In this document: in pieces, positions 42,919 through 50,556 of the stretch | Layout: every line of letters starts with the position of its first letter | Position numbering within the stretch: the stretch's first letter is position 1 | NCBI GenBank assembly: GCA_964632995.1 | Contig: CAZWDL010000008.1 | Coordinates: forward strand, 28,307-92,306 | Reading direction: 5' to 3' | DNA length: 64,000 bases | Origin: CAZWDL01 sp964632995 | GTDB lineage: Bacteria > Bacteroidota > Bacteroidia > Chitinophagales > Saprospiraceae | Made by a program: the position numbers and the translations under genes | The notes under the pieces: generated by a model | What the model was told of the DNA's origin: nothing | Database searches by the model: none | Seen by the model: only the letters and a program-made list of their open reading frames with translations

Positions 42919-43623
42919 ATGAAAAAAGAAAAAGAAATACCCGGGACTAAAGTAGAAAAGCAATCGGAATTCATCGACCTCAGCCACCGCATCGAAGACG
43001 GCCTGGTCACCTACAAAGGCCTGCCGGCGCCGGTGATCTGCGACTATCTCAGCCGGGAGGAATCGCGGAAGTACTACGAGGAGGGGACGGAGTTTCAGAT
43101 CGGAAAAATCGAGATGGTATCGAATACCGGCACCTATATCGATTGTCCCTTCCATCGTTTTGAAGGCGGTAAAGACCTGTCGGAAGTGGGGCTGGAGGCT
43201 TTTGTAGATCTGGAGGGCGTGGTGGTTCGCGCGCCGTTTTCAGAAACGCTCGCGATCACGGAAGATCACTTCAAAGGCCTGGAAATTAAGGGCCGCGCCG
43301 TGCTGGTGCACACGGGCTGGGACCGGCACTGGAATACGGAGCAATACTATGAGGATCATCCTTTCCTGACGGAGGGAGCGGCCGTGTATCTCCGGGATCA
43401 GGGCGCCAGACTGGTGGGCATCGACTCTCATAATATCGATGATACGAGGGGAGGATGCCGGCCGGTGCACACCACTTTGCTCGGAGCGGAAATTTTAATT
43501 GTGGAGCATCTTTGTAATTTGCAATCATTACCGGAGGAGGGCTTTACTTTTAGCGCCGTACCGCCTAAATTGAAGCGTGTTGGTACTTTTCCGGTAAGGG
43601 CTATGGCCAAATTGGTAGAATAG
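42919..43623 (+). CDS. Cyclase family (kynurenine formamidase-like) metal hydrolase
   Basis: 234 residues, normal for the cyclase/formamidase fold. It opens with FIDLSHRIEDGLVTYKGLPAP. The metal motif appears as NTGTYIDCPFHRF, where the usual HxGTHxDxPxH has Tyr in place of one His. VLVHTGWDRHW, GIDSHNIDD and the closing VPPKLKRVGTFPVRAMA are all typical. It hydrolyses an amide or lactone-type bond; the substrate is not predictable. Divergent from the acyl-CoA-dehydrogenase-like gene. Confidence 0.88.
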   Translation: MKKEKEIPGTKVEKQSEFIDLSHRIEDGLVTYKGLPAPVICDYLSREESRKYYEEGTEFQIGKIEMVSNTGTYIDCPFHRFEGGKDLSEVGLEAFVDLEGVVVRAPFSETLAITEDHFKGLEIKGRAVLVHTGWDRHWNTEQYYEDHPFLTEGAAVYLRDQGARLVGIDSHNIDDTRGGCRPVHTTLLGAEILIVEHLCNLQSLPEEGFTFSAVPPKLKRVGTFPVRAMAKLVE

Positions 43624-43647
43624 CCCCTAAAACAGCAATTTTAGAAA

Positions 43648-44592
43648 ATGAAGCTCTGTAATTATTCCCTTTTCATTCTGCTCTGGCTCAGCGCTGCCGG
43701 CGTCATCAAAGCTCAGTCTGCTGATCCCGCCTTCACCGTCCTGGTCTGGAACATCTGGCACGGCGGCAATGACGAGAGCCTGCCCGAAGACGGACGCCCG
43801 CACGTGATCGACATCATCCGGGCCTCCGAAGCCGACGTGGTGCTCATGATCGAAACCTACGGCTCGGCGCCCATGATCGCCGAAGCGCTGGGCTTCGACT
43901 ACCACCTCATTTCCAGCAACCTATGCATTTTCAGCCGCTATTCGATCACCCGGCATTTTGCCTTTGAGGAAGCGATTGCGCCCTTCAATTTCGGCGGGGT
44001 GGAGATACAGGTAGAGGATTCCATCCCCGTTCTCTTTTTCGATACCTGGCTGCACTACCTGCCCGATACCCGCCTGGCGCCCACCGACAGCACCGAGGCG
44101 GATATGATCGCCTGGGAGAAGCGCGGCAGCCGCGATGAGGAAATCGAGGCTATCCTGGGTGTCATTCAGCCGTTCATAGAAAAGGCCGATGATGTGCCGG
44201 TCATCATGGGCGGCGATTTCAACAGTCATTCGCATCTCGACTGGACGCCGGCTACGCGCGACACCTTCTTCCACGGCGGCGCGGTGGTCGACTGGCCCAT
44301 CTCCCGCGCTATGACCGACGCAGGATTTAAAGATGCCTTCCGGCAAATGTATCCCGATCCGCTGACCCATCCCGGTACGACCTGGCTGTCGGTGAATATC
44401 GACGGCGAGCGAAAATTCATCCGGAAAGACCGCATCGATTACCTGTATTATACGGGCGAAAAGCTGAGGCTGACCCAGGCCGAAAGCCGGGTCGCACCCG
44501 ACGGACAGCCGTTCACCTTCCGGGGAAAACAGCTAATGTATCCGTCGGACCACGGTTTTGTGCTGGCGACTTTTGAAATACAACCGGATTAG
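43648..44592 (+). CDS. Secreted endonuclease/exonuclease/phosphatase-family protein
   Basis: 314 residues. Signal peptide about 1-23 (LWLSAAGVIKAQ). EEP-fold motifs in order: LVWNIWHGG, VLMIETYGSA, MGGDFNSHSHLDWT with the catalytic Asp/Asn, and YPSDHGFVLATF with the catalytic His. Members cleave phosphodiester or phosphomonoester bonds (nucleic acids, lipids, phosphosugars); export suggests an extracellular substrate. It starts 24 bp after the cyclase gene stop and may be co-transcribed with it. Confidence 0.88.
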   Translation: MKLCNYSLFILLWLSAAGVIKAQSADPAFTVLVWNIWHGGNDESLPEDGRPHVIDIIRASEADVVLMIETYGSAPMIAEALGFDYHLISSNLCIFSRYSITRHFAFEEAIAPFNFGGVEIQVEDSIPVLFFDTWLHYLPDTRLAPTDSTEADMIAWEKRGSRDEEIEAILGVIQPFIEKADDVPVIMGGDFNSHSHLDWTPATRDTFFHGGAVVDWPISRAMTDAGFKDAFRQMYPDPLTHPGTTWLSVNIDGERKFIRKDRIDYLYYTGEKLRLTQAESRVAPDGQPFTFRGKQLMYPSDHGFVLATFEIQPD

Positions 44593-45025
44593 CGCCTGTG
44601 TCGCCGCTACGCGGCTTCGGCATGGTTATCATGGATCGAGTTGGGGTTGTGTAAAAAGTCGGTTTTTTGAACATGTTTACTAAACTTCAAAAGTATATTG
44701 ATTCCCCATATCTTTAGATGGGGCTGAGTTCTTCTGTTCTGAATTGTTTGGCGGAGTTTTCGTCAAAATTTACACTTACAGAACCGCAAAACATTTACCC
44801 CGTGGAATAGTCGCTTCGCGAATTCCATGGGGTTTACCCGTCCCGAGAAACGAGGGCGGGGTAAAACCGACGAACAGATGAACCGGAGAAGTAGCTCAAA
44901 CCGACTTATGGGATCAACACACTTTTCATAATGAAGATTGGGGGGACAGATCGCAACTGCGCCCATTCGAAAGAGTGGTTCAGTTTTTTCGCCTTCTATG
45001 CCACAGAAACAGAAGGACATTATTT
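44593..45025. other. Intergenic region with hairpins, no gene
   Basis: Contains a small stem CCCCAT/ATGGGG (about 44714) and a 12-bp stem ACCCCGTGGAAT/ATTCCATGGGGT at 44797-44833 (one G-T pair), followed by a GC-rich stem CCCGTCCC/GGGCGGGG. No convincing ORF on either strand. Confidence 0.4.
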
Positions 45026-45607
45026 CTATTCCGGGATCTGATATCTTCCAGATTGAATTAAAAGCTGTCTGTCAATTACGATTTCGGGATCATTGAAATT
45101 CAGAATTTTAATGGTTGCCTTGGCAATTTCCGTTTTAGGAAGAATAAGACCATTTTCAAGATAGAAATGGTCCACCCATTGATCTTTCCTGGGATTGAAA
45201 AATCTTACAAATTTTCCCGAATTGAAAAGCTAAGTACCCGGACACAATTAATTTACATATTATCTTGAGCGGCTTTTTGGCTTATACTTCGTTGAAAATA
45301 CTCGCCGTAGCTAGGCTATGCCTGCGTTTTTCGCCTCGTCTAAGCCAAAAATCCATCTCAATCTAATGGTAAAATAATTATGTCCAGGTACTTAGCTGCC
45401 CACATCAGATCCCTTATTTCTATTACAGGACTGACAGGAAAAGGCGAGATTTTCTGCTTCGGTACTTCCACTGTGTTTGATGCTAATGATATGATCTATG
45501 TGGCAAGTATGGAATGTATCCGCTTGGTCAATAAGACAATATTCACATTTGTAATTTGCCCTTTCTGCTACAAGGAGCCGCAGAGAGTCAGAAATATATT
45601 GGCTCAT
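45026..45607 (-). pseudogene. HNH endonuclease gene interrupted by a MITE
   Basis: The 5' part (45607 down to about 45395) encodes an HNH domain with CEYC, CHIDHII and CQSCNRNKG, and stops inside the inserted element. The 3' part (about 45230 down to the TAG at 45026) encodes GKFVRFFNPRKDQWVDHF and continues to SGRYQIPE, which is the expected C-terminal part of this same family. Together they make one gene of about 135 codons split by the 160-bp element. It overlaps the upstream small gene by 4 bp, a typical two-gene unit. The HNH core is still translated but the C-terminus is lost. Confidence 0.85.
45231..45394. mobile_element. MITE, 160 bp, flanked by TA
   Basis: Terminal inverted repeats: AGTACCCGGACACAATTA at the left, AGTACCTGGACATAATTA read inward from the right, then TTTAC in both; about 25 bp in all. 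TA at 45231-45232 and 45393-45394 looks like a target duplication of the IS630/Tc1 type. No transposase. The interior shares a patch (GCCTGCGTTTTTCGCCT) with the element at 54109. Confidence 0.85.
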
Positions 45608-45858
45608 GCAGCAAGAATCAAATGAGCTTTTGCTTTAGCACGACGCATGAGGTGCTCAAGGACCTCAAAGTTGTCTAATTCTTTTTTTTCAGTATCTGTA
45701 AGCCCTTCCACTTTCTCTTTATGAATTAAGTATTCATAACGCCGGCTAGATTTTTCCGAAGGTTTAAAAGACACAACATCTTCTGGGCTTTTAGAAGCGA
45801 TGAAGTCAACAATTTCATCAAATATACCGGAAGCGACCATAAGCTGATTTTTATCCAA
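45604..45858 (-). CDS. Small partner protein of the HNH gene
   Basis: 84 residues, highly charged, helical: SGIFDEIVDFIASKSPEDVV, then SRRYEYLIHKEKVEGLTDTE and EVLEHLMRRAKAKAH. Such small proteins are regularly encoded just before HNH endonuclease genes of this type, with overlapping stop and start as here (4 bp). The role is not established; an antitoxin-like or regulatory partner is an inference. The gene itself is intact. Confidence 0.65.
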   Translation of the reverse strand: MDKNQLMVASGIFDEIVDFIASKSPEDVVSFKPSEKSSRRYEYLIHKEKVEGLTDTEKKELDNFEVLEHLMRRAKAKAHLILAA

Positions 45859-46100
45859 AATTAAAGCGTTTCCACACTAATAAAAGTAAATATTTTTCCA
45901 ACAAAATCCTTGCAATTCTAAAAAAAAATGTTGCTCCCAACTTTTCCCCTTCTGTTCGGCAAAAGGAAAACCCAGATAGGTGCAAACGAAGAGTCAGCCC
46001 AAAAGATGATGCAAGGTAATATGTAATTTAAGTCTGTCCGGGTACTTATTCGTTCCATTGTAAGGGACAACTAGAAATTTAATAATTTATGTGAACTCCA

Positions 46101-46287
46101 ACACTTCCCAACCCGATATTGACGATCGGTTTCTACATCGCTCTGTCAACAGCAATCGTCACTGCCCTCACTTTCGCCATCGCCATCAACACACCACCCA
46201 TCTCCGGCGTCTTTTGCGTGGAGGGATGCATCGACTATCCCTACACCGATATCGCCGACCGCTTCCCCCGCGATTATTACCTCTAAT
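46101..46287 (+). pseudogene. Fragment of an integral membrane protein
   Basis: Frame encodes PILTIGFYIALSTAIVTALT (a membrane segment) and then GVFCVEGCIDYPYTDIADRF, ending RDYYL followed by TAA. The pattern looks like the start of a multi-span membrane protein cut off after about 60 residues, close to the repeat element at 46297. No proper start codon in frame. Confidence 0.5.
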
Positions 46288-46296
46288 CTTGAGTGT

Positions 46297-46437
46297 ACTC
46301 CGAAAAGTGGAATTACACAGAGAGACACAGAGAAGTCACAGAGGCGCACGGAGTTAATTATTTGATTATCAAATCTCTGTGGTTCTCCGTGACTCCTCCG
46401 TGTGACTCTGTGTAACAAAAAAATGTATTTTCGGAGT
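46297..46437. repeat. Hairpin repeat element of CACAGAG type with 10-bp inverted ends
   Basis: Ends ACTCCGAAAA (46297-46306) and TTTTCGGAGT (46428-46437) are perfect inverted repeats. Inside, ACACAGAGAGACACAGAG on the left pairs with the CTCTGTG-type sequence on the right around an AT-rich centre, so the whole 141 bp folds back on itself. Similar CACAAAG and CGCAGAG folds occur at 58305-58402 and 31028-31165. It separates two unrelated gene fragments. Confidence 0.7.
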
Positions 46438-46765
46438 GAATCTGACCTGGTGCGGCGGCATTTCGGAAGGGAAGAAGATTTCCGATATGGCGAATACTTA
46501 TTATATTCCCACGATGATGCACACCGCCGGCGGCCCCATCCTGTGGTATGCCTCCGTTCACCTCGCTGCTGCGATCACGAATCTTTTTTTCGTGGAAAGC
46601 GTGTACCCGAACTGGAGTGAACGCTATCCCTATTTTTTCGACAATGTGCCGCAGGTGGTGGATGGCGCCGTAAGCCCCCCGGACGCGCCGGGGCTGGGGC
46701 TGCAATTCAAGGAGGGGCTGTTTGACCGGGAGGAGCTGTTGGTGGAGACGATCGCAGAAGAGTAA
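46438..46765 (+). pseudogene. C-terminal fragment of an enolase-superfamily (mandelate racemase-like) enzyme
   Basis: About 108 codons: LTWCGGISEGKKISDMA, YYIPTMMHTAGGPILWYASV, then VSPPDAPGLGLQFKEGLF. This matches the end of the barrel and the C-terminal capping segment of mandelate racemase/muconate lactonising enzymes (acid-sugar dehydratases). At least two thirds of the protein, including the metal ligands, is missing, so it is a remnant. It abuts the hairpin element exactly. Confidence 0.7.
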
Positions 46766-46831
46766 ATGGTTTTTTGGTTGCGTTTACGAAACATCCGGGG
46801 TTGTACGTAATGACGGGAAGATCGGGTGAAA

Positions 46832-46986
46832 AGTTTAGAAGTTTAGCGCTTCGCCCTTCCTACGGACCGTCTGGTCGGGCTCGCTGTTTAGGAGTTTAGC
46901 AGATCTGAAAACAAAATTCCCGTTTTCAGATCTGCTAAACTCCTAAACCAGCCACTCCGGAGGAGTGGCGACTAAACTTCTAAACT
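46832..46986. repeat. Large nested inverted repeat
   Basis: An outer arm of 15 bp (46832-46846 with 46972-46986) encloses a perfect 27-bp inverted repeat (46886-46912 with 46922-46948) with a 9-base loop. The arms are built from GTTTAGAAG/GTTTAGGAG units. It lies between the enolase fragment and the nucleoside hydrolase; there is no gene in this gap. Confidence 0.8.
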
Positions 46987-47058
46987 AAGACTACAGTTTT
47001 ACGCTCACGTACCCGAGGTTTCGTAAAGGTAGCGCAGGTCGCATAAAAAATCTAAAAT

Positions 47059-48087
47059 ATGAAACGCGTTTTCGGATTACTATTCGTCCTCCTGTTTTTT
47101 CAACTCAATTCCTCGGCCCAAAAACAAAAGGTCATCTTCGACTGCGACCTGGGCGGGGATATCGACGACGCCTTCGCTGTAGCCCTGCTCCTGTGCGGCC
47201 AGGAGGAGTTTGACATTCTGGGCATCACGGTCGGGCACGGCAATACGCCGGGCCGGGCGGAGCTGGCTTGTAAGCTGCTGTACGAGACCGGCATGGAGCA
47301 TATCCCGGTTTATATGGGCGATCACACGCCGACGGTCGTGGGAACCGACACGGAGCCCGAAGGCCGTTCCTCACAGATGCGCTGGTCGGAAGGTTTTGAC
47401 AAGCTGCAACCTCAGGAGGAGCACGCCGCCGACTTCATCATCAGAAGCTTAAACGAATACCCTGATGAAGTGATCCTGTTTACCGTCGGGCCGGTGGATT
47501 GGGAAAACCCGCCGCTGTAAGATAACCCTTANNNNNNNNNNACCGTCGGGCCGGTGGACAATATCGCCTCCGTTTTAGACAAAGATCCGGATATCCTGAA
47601 AAAAGCGAAGCGGGTGGTGTCCATGTTCGGATCGATCCGCACCGGTTACGGGGGAGGGGAGCCCTCAGCCGAGTGGAATGTCAGAGGTAGTATCGAAGCA
47701 GGAAAAAGGTTGATGCAATCCGGCGCCGATATTACCCTGGCGCCGCTCGATGTTACCGATCACGTTATCCTGGAAGACGATTACCTGACGGCAATAGGAA
47801 TGCGGAACACGCCGCTGACGGACGCGCTCGGCGCCCTGTACGCGCTTTGGTACCGGCATGCAGAATGGGCGGTGGCGGCCAAAATGTTCGATGGAGTAGC
47901 TATCGGGATGGTGCTTTGGCCGGAGTTGTTTACTACCGAGCAGGCGCATGTGTATGTAGATGAGGAAGGGTACACCAGAGTTGACGAGGATAAGGAGCCC
48001 AATTGCAGCATCGGGGTGACGGTAAAGGACGAGGAATTCATCAACCGGATGAGCAGACGGATTTTGCTTCAGGATTTTGGACGATGA
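47059..48087 (+). CDS. Secreted nucleoside hydrolase, intact once an assembly gap is resolved
   Basis: Signal peptide 1-20 (LLFFQLNSSAQ), then the Ca-binding signature FDCDLGGDIDDAFA at 27-40, characteristic of inosine-uridine-type N-ribohydrolases that split ribonucleosides into base and ribose. The frame seems to stop at 47518, but the 17 bases at 47482-47498 are repeated at 47542-47558 after the Ns. Joining at that overlap gives TVGPVDNIASVLDKDPDILK and a continuous 322-residue enzyme of normal length, with LAPLDVTDHV and the C-terminal half intact. The exported form would salvage extracellular nucleosides. Stand-alone gene. Confidence 0.85.
47532..47541. other. Assembly gap (10 N) with a 17-base overlap
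   Basis: ACCGTCGGGCCGGTGGA occurs at 47482-47498 and again directly after the Ns at 47542-47558. The intervening 33 bases (47499-47531) carry a stop and do not fit the protein family, so they are probably a bad contig tail. Confidence 0.8.
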
Positions 48088-48316
48088 TGGTTCACCGGGA
48101 CATCTACTCCTCAACAATTTTTTCCAGAAAATTTTGCCTACTTGAAGATCATCCTCCCTTAGAAGCCGGTGAATACAGGACTGGTTTTTCAAGCGCGTTT
48201 TACTTTTTTAGGGGGGAAGAAAATTTCAACACCGAGGAGATGACGTTCAAGATTGAGTTTGAAGTTGTTCGGTAAGTATCGGTAATCTGTAAAAGGACCG
48301 ATCGCTTGTCTTCTCT

Positions 48317-48763
48317 CTATTGCTGTTCAAACAACACCACGGCTAACCTGGCAAAGGCCGGCAATCCCCTGCTTATGGTCGCCTCCACTACTTTCCCGTT
48401 CTTGAACCTGCCGTATCTTGCCACATCTTCATAAGTCCAGCCCTTTGCTTCCATCATCTTGCGGAAGCGCATGGCCCAGTCTTTTCGAATCCGCTTCTCC
48501 ATTACCTTTTTGAAGTGCTCCCAATGCGCGGGCGTCATTTTACCCGCTTCCCAGTACATCAAGCGGACAAATTCCAGGCGCACCTCCAATTCGCTGTATT
48601 CCGGATGCTTGGATCTGATCCAGGCAAATGTCTGATTCACCCCCATATTTGCAAAATCGAGCGCGATTTTGAAGCGCTTCTCCGAAGAGAAGCTGTTGAT
48701 AATGGCCACCTGCCGCCGGGCGGCTTTTTCGCTTACGTTTATTTTTTTACCCCAGTAATCCAT
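48317..48763 (-). CDS. Uncharacterised partner of a nucleotidyltransferase
   Basis: 148 residues, basic and helical, no signal peptide: FKIALDFANMGVNQTFAWIR, a central KMTPAHWEHFKKVMEKRIRK, then GRFKNGKVVEATISRGLPAF. Family not recognised. It follows the nucleotidyltransferase gene with a 17-bp overlap, so the two are translated together. By analogy with nucleotidyltransferase toxin pairs it could be the cognate partner; this is inference from position only. Confidence 0.65.
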   Translation of the reverse strand: MDYWGKKINVSEKAARRQVAIINSFSSEKRFKIALDFANMGVNQTFAWIRSKHPEYSELEVRLEFVRLMYWEAGKMTPAHWEHFKKVMEKRIRKDWAMRFRKMMEAKGWTYEDVARYGRFKNGKVVEATISRGLPAFARLAVVLFEQQ

Positions 48764-49298
48764 AAGTTTTCAAATTCAGCTTTAGTGCCCAGAATCGAAT
48801 GTATTCCATATCCAGCGTTTCATCCAGCAGCAAAAATTTTAAATCCTCCAATTGTTTTTCGCTGGAGGAAATATCGTACCATTTCAACTTGGACAGGATC
48901 AAATCTTCTTTGGATGACATGTAGCATTCCACTTCCCAAAAATTGACTTTCTCCCGTCGTTGAAAGGCCGACCAGTTGTAATCGGAATCCTGATATGCCA
49001 TAAAATCGTACCGGATGCCCGTTTCGAAATCGGTTATGTTAAACATCATTCCACCTGCAACGCTTTCCTTGAAGGACTCCTCAAAATCCTGCCACTCCGG
49101 AAAATGCTTCAGGATTTTACCAACGTGATGGGGATAAATTTGTAAGACAAGGTCAATATCATTCGTGGTTCGGGCCCGGTTGTGGTAGCTGACGGCAAAG
49201 CCCCCAACTATCATGTAATCGATCTTTTCGGCATCCAATGCATCTGCGATTTTCCGCAAGGCTATTGAAAATACATTTTCCATTTCCAAAATTAACAA
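48747..49298 (-). CDS. Nucleotidyltransferase-fold protein (AbiEii/DUF6036-like)
   Basis: 183 residues; ATG five codons on (MENVFSIALRK) is an alternative start. The nucleotidyltransferase core is DYMIVGGFAVSYHNRARTTN followed by DIDLVL, giving GG at 32-33 and the metal-binding DxD at 47/49. FDFMAYQDSDYNW-type and MSSKEDLILSKLKWYD segments follow, as in minimal NTases and AbiEii-type toxins. It would transfer a nucleotide to RNA or protein. Overlaps its downstream partner gene by 17 bp. Located at the edge of the AT-rich island. Confidence 0.75.
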   Translation of the reverse strand: MLILEMENVFSIALRKIADALDAEKIDYMIVGGFAVSYHNRARTTNDIDLVLQIYPHHVGKILKHFPEWQDFEESFKESVAGGMMFNITDFETGIRYDFMAYQDSDYNWSAFQRREKVNFWEVECYMSSKEDLILSKLKWYDISSSEKQLEDLKFLLLDETLDMEYIRFWALKLNLKTYGLLG

Positions 49299-49536
49299 AT
49301 GTTAATTGCTCTGACAAGGATCTTCTAACAGAAAAATGAGACCATCTTGAAAAGGTCAATTGGCATTGAGGGACCATGTCCGTAGGAATAATTTCGAACC
49401 TCGAACCATCCATCTCCAACCGCTGCCCTATTCATTCGAATGGGAAACCCTGTTCCGTCGGGAAAAGTGTTAAAATCCGGCGTGCTTCTTGTTTTTCCAA
49501 TAAAAAGATTCTATTTTTCAAGATGTATACGAAGCG

Positions 49537-49602
49537 TTCTACTCTAGTTCTACTCTAGTTCTACTCTAGTTCTACTCTAGTTCTACTCTAGTTCTACTCT
49601 TA
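49537..49602. repeat. 11-bp tandem repeat, 6 units
   Basis: TTCTACTCTAG is repeated five times exactly plus one partial unit (TTCTACTCTT), ending at AGGGGGAGG. The rest of 49299-49778 has no gene. The unit length is not a multiple of three and every unit carries CTAG. Confidence 0.9.
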
Positions 49603-49778
49603 GGGGGAGGAAACACAAAAACAGCTCCGCTTTCCGCGGAGAAAAAACAATCAAGCCCGGAGAAGTTGACCGTTCGGTGTTGCTGGACGGGGTGTTATGT
49701 CATTGTTTTAATCGAACAAAGCACTTTATACGTGGTGCTTTGAACGGGTGAAGTATGTGTACATGAATAAACCGATTA

Positions 49779-49956
49779 GGAACTGGCTGAAGATAACTTT
49801 CCGTTTTTGGAGAGAGTATTTTTTTCGCTGCCAAGGCGCGACGAAGGAGCATAGCCGGGGTTCTGTGACTGAGTCGCAATCCCGCTTTTTCCTGAAAAAG
49901 CGGGACAGCGGAAAAAAGACACCGCCAAAAGAGGGAAGTTATCTTCGGACGGTTCC
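49779..49956. mobile_element. MITE, about 178 bp
   Basis: Inverted ends GGAACTGGCTGAAGATAACT (left) and, read inward from the right, GGAACCGTCCGAAGATAACT; about 25 of 31 positions agree over the longer arm. The interior has a patch (CGCGACGAAGGAGCATAGC then TTCTGTGACTGA) shared with 52557-52724, and a CCCGCTTTTT/AAAAAGCGGG stem. No transposase. Confidence 0.7.
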
Positions 49957-49959
49957 TCA

Positions 49960-50181
49960 AGTAATAAAAAACTCCCGAAAGCCTTCCGCCGCTTTCCCTT
50001 TTACCGGCAGCTCGATGCGATGGACTGCGGGCCCACCTGCCTGCGGATGATCGCTAAGTGTTACGGCCGGCAAATTGCTTTTCAGCCGGAGATGACGGGG
50101 CGGGCTTATCTTATTTCGGAAGACCGGCGACTGCTGGAGCGGTTTTTTGAGGAGATCATCAATTTGGTTCAAAATCGATAA
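49960..50181 (+). pseudogene. Remnant of a C39-peptidase ABC exporter
   Basis: The frame encodes KAFRRFPFYRQLDAMDCGPT and then CLRMIAKCYGRQ, the start of the C39 double-glycine peptidase domain found at the N-terminus of bacteriocin exporters, with its catalytic Cys in DCGPTC. After about 36 residues it changes to unrelated sequence (EMTGRAYLISEDRRLLERFF) and ends at TAA 50179-50181. There is no start codon in frame and the MITE lies directly upstream. The rest of the peptidase, the membrane domain and the ATPase are all missing. Confidence 0.7.
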
Positions 50182-50205
50182 GTTTTTCATCTCAAATAAT
50201 TTGTT

Positions 50206-50529
50206 ATGAAGTTGCTGGAAAAACTGAACACCCTGGAACGACTGGATCAGCTGATTCGGATGAAGGCGACGGGGACGCCGAAGGAATTAGCGCGGAGACT
50301 GGAGGTATCGGAAAGACAAGTTTATAATTTAGTGAACGATCTCCGCACTATGGGAGCGGAGATTTCCTTTAATCAGTGTAGAGGAAGTTATCAGTACGAT
50401 GCCGAAATATATTTCGACTTTCGGCTTGTCATGAACAAAGAACGGGCTGCAAAAACAAAGGGCGGAAAAAGTTTTTTTCAGGAAATATCCTTACTGCAAA
50501 ATTTTTGCAGTAAGAGTAGGTACTTTTGA
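50206..50529 (+). CDS. Helix-turn-helix regulator (DeoR-like HTH)
   Basis: 107 residues. An HTH of the DeoR/HTH_11 type spans about 9-60: LERLDQLIRMKATGTPKELA then RRLEVSERQVYNLVNDLRTM. The tail (FFQEISLLQNFCSKSRYF) has no effector domain, so it is shorter than WYL-type regulators. It is the first intact gene of the peptide island and starts 27 bp before the C39-like/VKOR gene, so it is the obvious local regulator candidate. Confidence 0.8.
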   Translation: MKLLEKLNTLERLDQLIRMKATGTPKELARRLEVSERQVYNLVNDLRTMGAEISFNQCRGSYQYDAEIYFDFRLVMNKERAAKTKGGKSFFQEISLLQNFCSKSRYF

Positions 50530-50556
50530 AAAGAATCGCTTAATCGTTGTGAGTCT

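Noticed and set aside
46091..46357. 88-codon ORF reading through the hairpin element
   Set aside because: The membrane-protein frame is a different one; this ORF is low-complexity His/Arg sequence running into the repeat.
49537..49602. CRISPR array
   Set aside because: Units are 11 bp, contiguous and without spacers; no cas gene nearby.
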